Below are positions 32,268-38,428 of a stretch of DNA of 38,428 bases, piece by piece (position 1 is the stretch's first letter; each line of letters begins with the position of its first letter). The position numbers and the translations under genes were made by a program. This DNA is from an uncultured Mollicutes bacterium. Its GTDB lineage: Bacteria; Bacillota_I; Bacilli_A; Acholeplasmatales; Anaeroplasmataceae. The stretch lies in contig UQFG01000018.1 in NCBI GenBank assembly GCA_900540175.1, positions 1 to 38,428 on the forward strand. Direction: 5' to 3'. The notes under the pieces were generated by a model. It was not told the origin of the DNA. It ran no database searches and worked only from the letters and a program-made list of their open reading frames with translations.

Positions 32268-32672
32268 ATGCAAGGAAATTATTATAATCCTACGTACGGC
32301 AATTTAGAGCAGTATGTCGTCAAACAAAACGATTCGCTTTATATGATTGCCAAAAAATATCATATCTCGGTTGATGAACTGAAAAATGCCAATCATTTGG
32401 TTTCCAATATGATTTATCCGAATCAGATTCTGTTTATTCCGAAAACACAAACCGCTCCGTCTTCGGTAACGACCAACGGAATTCAGGGGTTTATCAATAA
32501 AGTTCAGGGAACATACAATTATGCCGGCAGCAAAACCAATCAGCATGTTGTCAGGACCAATGATACCATCGAAGATATTCTGGCCATGCATCATTTGTCG
32601 CCGCTTGAATTCTTGAAACTGAACGAAACGATCTTTTTGAATCCGGGGCAAACGCTTACGGTTGGAAAATAG
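32268..32672 (+). CDS. Two-LysM-domain protein without signal peptide
   Basis: The 134-residue protein consists of an N-terminal LysM domain (about 15-57, with QNDSLYMIAKKYHISVDEL and YPNQILFIP) and a second, more divergent LysM-like unit (about 91-133, with TNDTIEDILAMHHLSPLEF and LNPGQTLTV). LysM normally binds N-acetylglucosamine-containing glycans such as peptidoglycan. No signal peptide or membrane segment is seen, so it would stay in the cytoplasm unless exported another way; spore-coat LysM proteins are one known case. ATG 32268 with GGGTGA is chosen over a GTG nine bases earlier. A terminator follows. Confidence 0.82.
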   Translation: MQGNYYNPTYGNLEQYVVKQNDSLYMIAKKYHISVDELKNANHLVSNMIYPNQILFIPKTQTAPSSVTTNGIQGFINKVQGTYNYAGSKTNQHVVRTNDTIEDILAMHHLSPLEFLKLNETIFLNPGQTLTVGK

Positions 32673-32681
32673 AGGAAATTT

Positions 32682-32715
32682 AAAAGATTTTATGTCCGGT
32701 TCATAAAATCTTTTT
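32682..32715 (+). terminator. Terminator after the LysM gene
   Basis: AAAAGATTTTATG (32682-32694) pairs with CATAAAATCTTTT (32702-32714). Confidence 0.88.
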
Positions 32716-32762
32716 CTTTTTGTAAAAATAGATTATAATAAACAAGGAAAATCGGAGGAAAA

Positions 32763-33278
32763 ATGATGAAATATTGTCCTGAATGCGGCCACATGCTTGT
32801 TTTAAAATTATTGGAGGCAGAACAAAAAGAAGTTCCTTATTGCCGAAATTGCCAATCGTATCGGTTTGAACCGTTTAATACCGCCATCAGTTTGGTGGTT
32901 TTGAACCCCGATCAAACGAAAGTTTTATTGATTCAACAGTACGGAAAAGCCCAAAACTGGTTGGTGGCGGGATATATCAACAAAGGGGAATCGGCCGAAG
33001 AAGCGGCTGCACGGGAATTGGAAGAAGAAGTCGGATTGCATCTTCAAACGTTATCGTTTCAAAAGACAAAATATTGGCCTAAAACCAATACGTTGTTGAT
33101 CAATTATCTGGCGGTTGTCGATTCAATGGACGTAACCCCCAATCAAGAAGTCGATCGTTTTGCTTGGTTTGATTTAAAAGAGGCTTACGATCAAGTTGCC
33201 AAAGGCGGGCTTGCGGAAGAATTTTATAAATATTTTTACGAAAGGAAGATCAGTCATGTACAAAATGATCGTCTTTGA
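32763..33278 (+). CDS. Nudix hydrolase with N-terminal zinc ribbon
   Basis: The 171-residue protein opens with a zinc ribbon (Cys5, Cys8, Cys27, Cys30) and has a complete Nudix box at residues 70-92 matching GX5EX7REUXEEXGU. A zinc ribbon before a Nudix box recalls NADH pyrophosphatase NudC. However, the protein lacks NudC's N-terminal domain and its SQPWPFP motif is only partly kept (KYWPKTN), so the substrate (NADH, nucleoside diphosphate sugar or similar) is open. GGAGG precedes two adjacent ATGs; either could be used. TATAAT at 32734-32739 is a probable -10. Its end overlaps the HAD gene by 23 bases. Confidence 0.85.
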   Translation: MMKYCPECGHMLVLKLLEAEQKEVPYCRNCQSYRFEPFNTAISLVVLNPDQTKVLLIQQYGKAQNWLVAGYINKGESAEEAAARELEEEVGLHLQTLSFQKTKYWPKTNTLLINYLAVVDSMDVTPNQEVDRFAWFDLKEAYDQVAKGGLAEEFYKYFYERKISHVQNDRL

Positions 33279-33927
33279 TTTGGACGGAACGCTGTTTGAT
33301 ACGCTTGGGGATATAACTTCATCGGTCAATTGGGCGTTGGAACAAAACGGTCTTGCACCGATCACGCTGGATGACACCAAACGGTTTTTGGGGCATGGGA
33401 TTGCGCATTTGATCAGCGAAGCATCCGCTCATGCTCCTCATCAAGAAAACTTGATCAAAGCCTTTGAAACCCACTATTGCCGTCATTATAATGTCGCTAC
33501 CAAACCGTATGAAGGCATTTCGGACTTGCTGGATTGGTGTAAAAAACAAAAATTAAGAATCGGCGTATTAACCAATAAGGTTGAGGATATTGCCGTAAAA
33601 CTTTGTGAGGAACATTTTAAGGATACCTTTGATTTTATTTGGGGGGATCATCCGAAACGAATCAGAAAACCGGATCCTTCTTCCCTCAATCGGGCGTTAA
33701 ACTTATATCAGGTGTTGCCTTCTGAATGTTTGATGATCGGGGATAGCGAAGTGGATTACCAAACGGCTGTGGCGGCCGGAACCGACAGTTGTTTGGTTGG
33801 ATACGGATTTCGTTCGGCAACCCAACTTTCTGGTTGCAGGCCGACTGTTTTTGTCGGTCGCGCCCATGAGATTCATTCTTTTTTAGAAGATAAGCAAAAA
33901 AAGTCCGCCCAATTCGGAAACGAATGA
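33256..33927 (+). CDS. HAD-superfamily phosphatase (phosphoglycolate phosphatase-like)
   Basis: The 223-residue protein has the four HAD motifs: I FDLDGT (nucleophile Asp8, acid Asp10), II GVLTNK, III KPDP with its lysine, and IV IGDSEVDYQTA. A helical cap lies between motifs I and II, placing it in the subfamily with phosphoglycolate phosphatase (Gph) and pyrophosphatase PpaX. The exact substrate cannot be fixed. ATG 33256 with AAAGGAAG is inside the end of the Nudix gene, so the two are translationally coupled and may both clean up damaged or excess metabolites. Confidence 0.85.
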   Translation: MYKMIVFDLDGTLFDTLGDITSSVNWALEQNGLAPITLDDTKRFLGHGIAHLISEASAHAPHQENLIKAFETHYCRHYNVATKPYEGISDLLDWCKKQKLRIGVLTNKVEDIAVKLCEEHFKDTFDFIWGDHPKRIRKPDPSSLNRALNLYQVLPSECLMIGDSEVDYQTAVAAGTDSCLVGYGFRSATQLSGCRPTVFVGRAHEIHSFLEDKQKKSAQFGNE

Positions 33928-33943
33928 GAAATCGGGGTTTATA

Positions 33944-33972
33944 TTTACAACAAACGAAGAATTTGATATAAT
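33944..33972 (+). promoter_or_regulatory. Promoter of ytxK-ackA
   Basis: TTTACA (33944-33949), 17 bp, then the extended -10 TGATATAAT ending at 33972. The leader is short (start codon at 33989). Confidence 0.8.
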
Positions 33973-33988
33973 TTAAATTGGTGAAATT

Positions 33989-34927
33989 ATGCAAGATGTC
34001 AAAACCAATCATTTGGAATTATTCTACGATTGTGTAGATGAATCGAATAACGTACTATACGAAGCGTTTCATAAAGATTATTTCGAACTGATCGAAATGA
34101 CGGTTAAAAATATTTTGGCAGGAGAAATATTAACCGATACGGATGAGGAAACGACGCTGAAATTACAAACGATTTATGATCGGTTGGCTGATATCGATTT
34201 TCAAGTTGAAGAAGTACGAAAAGCGATGCAAGCCATTATTTTGAAGGGCTTAAAAGAAATGCGCCTGCAAAACGGTGCGACCACACCGGATACGTTGGGC
34301 ATTTTTACGGCTTATTTGATTACCAAATTATCCGATCGTTCCGATTTGAAAATTTTGGATCCGTTATGCGGTACCGGAAATTTACTGCATACCGTAGCCG
34401 ATCATTTAGATAAAAATTTAACGCTTTTTGCTTGTGATTTGGATCCTATGATGACCAAATTGACTTCATTGGTCAGCGATCTTTTGAACTTGCGTGTGGA
34501 AATCTTTTTGCAAGATTCGTTGACGCTTGCGATGCGGGATTTGGATTTTATTATATTCGATATGCCCAATGCCACGTCTGAATCAACGTATTTTCCGTAT
34601 CAGGCGATTCTTCATTATAAAGCGATGTTGCGCCCAAACGGCGCGATCATCGGTATCGTCGGAAACGATTTTTTCGATCATGATGACGATCAGTCGTTTA
34701 AAAAAGCCTTACTGGAGGATTGTTCGATCATCGGGTTGGTGGAACTACCCGATGCGATGTTTGTGTCAAAACCGAAAACGATCGTAGTTATATCGAAGGA
34801 AAAACGCGATAAAAAAAATTGTTTTATGGTCAAACTGCCAAGTTTCACCGATGTCAAAGACTTCAATGAGTCGTTGCTTCGGATCGAAGCGTGGTTTGAA
34901 AAAAATTATAGAAGTGAGGAAAAATAA
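33989..34927 (+). CDS. ytxK: Class I SAM methyltransferase, YtxK/ComYH type
   Basis: The 312-residue protein has a helical N-terminal domain (about 1-105) and an N6-adenine-methyltransferase-like domain with SAM loop LDPLCGTGNLL (about residue 125). The catalytic NPPY-type motif is changed to DMPNAT (about 190). Genes of this type (ytxK in Bacillus, comYH in streptococci) lie directly before ackA, as here, and have been linked to competence; methyl acceptor unknown. GGTGA precedes the ATG. The ackA start lies two bases past its stop, so they form an operon. Confidence 0.88.
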   Translation: MQDVKTNHLELFYDCVDESNNVLYEAFHKDYFELIEMTVKNILAGEILTDTDEETTLKLQTIYDRLADIDFQVEEVRKAMQAIILKGLKEMRLQNGATTPDTLGIFTAYLITKLSDRSDLKILDPLCGTGNLLHTVADHLDKNLTLFACDLDPMMTKLTSLVSDLLNLRVEIFLQDSLTLAMRDLDFIIFDMPNATSESTYFPYQAILHYKAMLRPNGAIIGIVGNDFFDHDDDQSFKKALLEDCSIIGLVELPDAMFVSKPKTIVVISKEKRDKKNCFMVKLPSFTDVKDFNESLLRIEAWFEKNYRSEEK

Positions 34928-34929
34928 CA

Positions 34930-36126
34930 ATGGCAAAAATTATGGCAGTAAACGCCGGTAGTTCGTCAATTAAATTTCAATTGTTGGAAATGCCGGAAGA
35001 AAAAGTGATCGCATCCGGCGTCATGGAACGGATCGGTTTGAAGGAAGGAATTTTCACGTTAAAATATGACGGAAAAAAAGAAGAAACCAATCCGGTATTA
35101 CCGACCCATGCCGAAGGGGTGGAATTGCTGTTAAAAACGTTGATTGAAAAAAATATCGTTCGGAGTTTGGATGAGATTTCCGGTATCGGACACCGTGTCG
35201 TTCAAGGTGGGGAATATTTTAAAGATTCCAGTTTGGTTGATGATGCGGTAATCGAGAAAATCGCCGAACTGGCCGATTTGGCTCCACTGCACAATCCGGC
35301 GCATATCATCGGAATCAAAGCGTTCCAAAAGGCTCTTCCGACGGTTCCGCAAGTCGTTGTTTTTGATACGGTTTTCCATCAGACGATGGCCGAAGAAGTT
35401 TATATGTATGCAACACCGTACGAATGGTATGAAAAATACGGCATTCGTAAATACGGCGCTCACGGAACTTCCCATCAGTATGTTTCGCAGCGTGCCGCTT
35501 TATTGATCGGTAAACCGTTAGAACAATCCAAGATCATCGTTTGTCATTTGGGCAACGGCGCTTCCATTTGCGCGGTTAAAGGCGGTAAGTGTGTGGATAC
35601 TTCGATGGGATTGACCCCGCTAGAAGGCATCCCGATGGGAACACGTTCCGGTAATTTGGATCCGACAGTCGTGTCTTATATTTGCCAAAAAGAAGGCAAA
35701 ACCGCTGCCGAAGTAGTAAATATTTTAAATAAAAAAAGCGGCTATTTGGGAATGTCCGGCCGTTCTAATGATGCCCGCGATGTAACAGCGGGAATGGAAG
35801 AAGGCGATCATCGTTGTCGGTTGACATTTGATGTTCAAGCCAAACGCATCGTGGATTATATCGCATCGTATTACGTATTGATGGGTGGTTGTGATGCGAT
35901 TTGCTTTACGGCCGGTATGGGTGAAAATTTAATTCACTTACGCAAAAATATTTTGAACCGGTTGACTGTTTTAGGCGTGGAACTGGATGAACAAGCAAAC
36001 AACGTTCGCGGTGTGGAACGGGAAATCACGACTAAGAATTCAACGATCAGAGCTTTTATCGTTCCGACCAACGAAGAAGTGATGATCGCTCGGGATACCG
36101 TCAGAGTCGCTAAAATTTCAGCATAA
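34930..36126 (+). CDS. ackA: Acetate kinase
   Basis: AckA makes ATP and acetate from acetyl phosphate, the last step of acetate fermentation. The 398-residue length is typical. Motifs include the N-terminal phosphate loop NAGSSSIKFQL, the catalytic Arg segment GIGHRVVQGG, Asp in VVFDTVFHQTM, His in AHGTSHQYVS and the adenosine loop LGNGASI. GAGG precedes the ATG. It is co-transcribed with ytxK. No pta is present in the window. Confidence 0.98.
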   Translation: MAKIMAVNAGSSSIKFQLLEMPEEKVIASGVMERIGLKEGIFTLKYDGKKEETNPVLPTHAEGVELLLKTLIEKNIVRSLDEISGIGHRVVQGGEYFKDSSLVDDAVIEKIAELADLAPLHNPAHIIGIKAFQKALPTVPQVVVFDTVFHQTMAEEVYMYATPYEWYEKYGIRKYGAHGTSHQYVSQRAALLIGKPLEQSKIIVCHLGNGASICAVKGGKCVDTSMGLTPLEGIPMGTRSGNLDPTVVSYICQKEGKTAAEVVNILNKKSGYLGMSGRSNDARDVTAGMEEGDHRCRLTFDVQAKRIVDYIASYYVLMGGCDAICFTAGMGENLIHLRKNILNRLTVLGVELDEQANNVRGVEREITTKNSTIRAFIVPTNEEVMIARDTVRVAKISA

Positions 36127-36161
36127 AAAGCGTCGAAATGATTGTTCATATAAAGGGGATG

Positions 36162-36191
36162 AAACCGTCTTTTAAAGACGGTTTTTCTTTT
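36162..36191 (+). terminator. Terminator of ackA
   Basis: AAACCGTC (36162-36169) pairs with GACGGTTT (36177-36184), and the loop bases can pair further. A T-run follows. Confidence 0.88.
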
Positions 36192-36215
36192 TTTGATAAA
36201 ACATGTAAAATGAAT

Positions 36216-36243
36216 TTGACATTTCTTTTCTTTGTGCTATAAT
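36216..36243 (+). promoter_or_regulatory. Strong promoter of the 3'-terminal gene
   Basis: TTGACA (36216-36221), 16 bp, then extended -10 TGCTATAAT ending at 36243. A second TATAAT lies at 36246-36251. Downstream of the predicted start, GTAAA (36252-36256) and TTTAC (36264-36268) form a small dyad that may be an operator. Confidence 0.85.
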
Positions 36244-36285
36244 GATATAATGTAAATTGTGTGTTTACGCGAAAGGATGATAGAA

Positions 36286-38428
36286 ATGAAAAAGAAATTG
36301 ATCTTTTTATCCGTTTTTATCGTTTTATTGCTTTTTGGGGGATTGGGGATTTTTTACTTTACACAGTCACACAAAAGTCCCATTACTTGGGCCGGAGAAG
36401 CAAAGTATAAAACGACGTTATTGGAAACACCGAAAGATGGAACAACACCAGAGGATCATACCTCTTATGATAATTTAGCTTATTTGTTTTGGCAGTTGGA
36501 AAATACCGATACGTTTTCTTCTGTGACAGTCGGAAGTGCCGTTTCGGTAGGACAGAAACAATCGATCTACAACTATCGTGTGGTTACACCGGAAGTTCAA
36601 ATGATCGATACCATTTCAATCGGGCCGGCAACGACCGGAAAACAAAAATATTTCATCGACGGTCAAAAGGTACTGCTAAGAGATTTCGTATCGAAAAAAG
36701 GCGATGAAATCACTTGGAAAACCGATCAGCCGGAATGCATTACCGTAGAGGGATACATCGGCCGCTATGGGTGGACGCCCGCTCAGGCAACGGCGTATAT
36801 CATTTGTCAGGAAACGATTTTGGAAATCTCGGAATTGATGACGGTAGAAAAGGGTCTTTATCAAATCAGTGTGTCCTTGAATCCGGGGGAAGAATACGCT
36901 CCGTTTTGGTATCAAAGAGAAGTGGCTACCAATGCCAATGCCAAAGACAAACCGAAATTTGCTTCCATTCGATTGGAATTTACTTTTGATCAAAATTGGG
37001 TTTTACGTGAAGTTCATACTCAGGAAAAGTACAACATCACCCCCGGCGTTTTCCCGATTGCCGTAGATTGTACGACGGATATTACGGAAACTTTTTCCTA
37101 CGATTCAGTAGAACTAGATGCCGAATCCGTTTCGTTTTTCGAGCAATATCAGGATTTGATGCCTTCGGATGGTGAACTTGTCGAAAAAGAGCCGACTGCG
37201 TTGGAATATGTCATGAAAGCGTTGGCTAAACAAGAAGATCAAGCCTTTTCTTTTACGCTTTCCTGCAAGGAACAAACGCTAAGGGGAAGTTTGGCTTTAA
37301 ATTTAGCGGATTTAAATAATATTTCTCTTAAATTGAAAACAGGCAATTTAATGATTCAATATCAGGATCAAACGGCATATATTGATTTTAATTCGATCAA
37401 ATTAAAAACGACAATCCCTGATTTGATGGATTTATTGCAGCCGCTTTTCAATTTGATTTCAGATAAAAATTTGGATTTATCTTCTTTGAATACGACTTCT
37501 ATTATGAATGATTTCAATTCGGCCGAAATCATCAAAGAAGAAGATCAAATTTCGATTCATGCCACGTTGCATTTGGGAGACTGGACTGTGCCGCTTTCTT
37601 TTTTAATTGAAGAAACGGAAGAATCTTATGTAATGCAGTCTATCGCCTGCAATTTGGCTTGGGATGATTTTTCTTTCTCCGTTCAATTGGATAACGACCC
37701 GTCGTTGACATTTCCTACTTTAGAAGGAGATTACGATGATTTATCTCATTTGGGATTTTTGATTGATGATTTGGTTGAAATTATAAAAAACGGCCAAACG
37801 GAAATCGGCTTTTCAGGTTCTTATGCCGGTGTTGAGGTAAATGGAAATCTGTTTGTGGATTTTTCCGGTTTGCCGGCAGTAAAAATAGATTTAAACCTGG
37901 TTTATTTGGAACAAAATATCGATGAGCAAATTTGTCTTACATTTTTGCAAGATGTTTTATACGTGGATTACAGAAATATCAAAGTGCAGTTGGCGATGTC
38001 GGATTTGATTTCGTTTTTGAATGAAATGGGAATGGAGATGCCCAATTTGACTTTGGATGTCAATCAAATTATCAATACGTTGTTTGCGATTGATTACGAT
38101 CGATTATTTCGTGAATTTGATTTGAAAGAAGATCAAATCGAAATCGGGTTGGGTCTTTCTTCTTTGTGTTCTGCTTTCCAAGATTTACATGTTTTGATAA
38201 CCAATCAAGAGACCGGTTTTCACATTGAAGCCAATTATTTTGATTTGAAATTGGATGTCCATACCGCAAGCGACCAAACGATTGGGATTGATCCGAATCA
38301 ATATGTCGATCTTTGTTTTGTTTTAGACAGTTTGGATTACCTGTTATCAATCATTGGAAAAACATCGTTTGATCTTTCCTTAAACGGAACGATCGAAGTG
38401 GTTTTATCGGGAAAGAAAGAAACGATTT
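36286..38428 (+). CDS. Large membrane-anchored or secreted protein, 3' end cut off
   Basis: The frame is open from ATG 36286 to the window end, giving 714 codons without a stop, so the protein continues beyond the window. Its N-terminus MKKK plus a hydrophobic stretch (about 5-25) is a signal anchor or uncleaved signal peptide without lipobox. Residues about 30-270 look like a mixed soluble domain. From about 305 onward, similar units recur: a beta-rich stretch such as LRGSLALNLADL or VNGNLFVDFSGL, then a YIDF/YVDYRNIKVQL-type strand and a leucine-rich helix (DLMDLL, DLISFL). I do not recognise a family. AAAGGATG precedes the start and the promoter is near consensus. Confidence 0.75.
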   Translation, partial: MKKKLIFLSVFIVLLLFGGLGIFYFTQSHKSPITWAGEAKYKTTLLETPKDGTTPEDHTSYDNLAYLFWQLENTDTFSSVTVGSAVSVGQKQSIYNYRVVTPEVQMIDTISIGPATTGKQKYFIDGQKVLLRDFVSKKGDEITWKTDQPECITVEGYIGRYGWTPAQATAYIICQETILEISELMTVEKGLYQISVSLNPGEEYAPFWYQREVATNANAKDKPKFASIRLEFTFDQNWVLREVHTQEKYNITPGVFPIAVDCTTDITETFSYDSVELDAESVSFFEQYQDLMPSDGELVEKEPTALEYVMKALAKQEDQAFSFTLSCKEQTLRGSLALNLADLNNISLKLKTGNLMIQYQDQTAYIDFNSIKLKTTIPDLMDLLQPLFNLISDKNLDLSSLNTTSIMNDFNSAEIIKEEDQISIHATLHLGDWTVPLSFLIEETEESYVMQSIACNLAWDDFSFSVQLDNDPSLTFPTLEGDYDDLSHLGFLIDDLVEIIKNGQTEIGFSGSYAGVEVNGNLFVDFSGLPAVKIDLNLVYLEQNIDEQICLTFLQDVLYVDYRNIKVQLAMSDLISFLNEMGMEMPNLTLDVNQIINTLFAIDYDRLFREFDLKEDQIEIGLGLSSLCSAFQDLHVLITNQETGFHIEANYFDLKLDVHTASDQTIGIDPNQYVDLCFVLDSLDYLLSIIGKTSFDLSLNGTIEVVLSGKKETI

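Noticed and set aside
1..38428. CRISPR arrays, insertion sequences, prophage genes or integrases
   Set aside because: No regularly spaced repeats, transposase or integrase motifs, or phage structural genes were seen.

Overview
The window looks like one end of a draft contig from a moderately AT-rich, low-GC Gram-positive bacterium (Bacillota). Bacilli-type gene order supports this: rny-ymdB-spoVS...miaB-ymcA, ytxK-ackA, and a CYTH gene beside NAD kinase. A tryptophan T-box, a cre-type operator and consensus sigma-A promoters fit as well. UGA is a normal stop (ymdB and miaB end on TGA). A Bacilli lineage near the Erysipelotrichales or Mollicutes-related uncultured groups is possible, but that placement is inference. 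The first 22 bases match an Illumina adapter, so the left edge is an assembly artefact.

Layout. 1-300: adapter, then tRNA-Ser(GCU) on the minus strand with a perfect sigma-A promoter bracketed by two 14-bp direct repeats. 303-3030 (minus): a tight three-gene unit of esterase, TPR-like membrane protein and PP2C phosphatase. 3129-6960: flavodoxin-like protein, twin XRE regulators, a structured intergenic region, a MATE exporter and a membrane-anchored unknown. 7167-12291: RNA-processing cluster with RNase Y, YmdB, SpoVS, a TIGR04076 protein, MiaB and the YmcA/RicA-type protein. 12351-14851: glmM-glmU, the last steps to UDP-GlcNAc. 14870-16057 (minus): trpS under a compact T-box. 16240-18950: the TldD/TldE protease pair. 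19042: a small DUF3899-like membrane protein. 19663-28155: a complete oligopeptide ABC importer (oppABCDF) with a perfect cre upstream and unusually enlarged subunits. 28189-36126: mostly core metabolism and housekeeping, namely CYTH protein, NAD kinase, ClpP, GAPDH, uracil-DNA glycosylase, a LysM protein, a Nudix hydrolase, a HAD phosphatase, a YtxK-type methyltransferase and acetate kinase. 36286-38428: the first 714 codons of a large membrane-anchored or secreted repeat protein cut by the window edge.

Most of the window is ordinary housekeeping DNA. The most unusual part is the Opp importer. Both ATPases carry long, charged, probably coiled-coil insertions between Walker A and the ABC signature. 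OppF also has a ~230-residue N-terminal extension, OppC has a ~125-residue extracytoplasmic insertion, and OppA is much longer than usual. Secondary points are the bracketed tRNA promoter, the compact T-box, two mutually exclusive hairpins between oppA and oppB, the PP2C/TPR/esterase unit, and an orphan terminator plus a 14-bp dyad upstream of the MATE gene.
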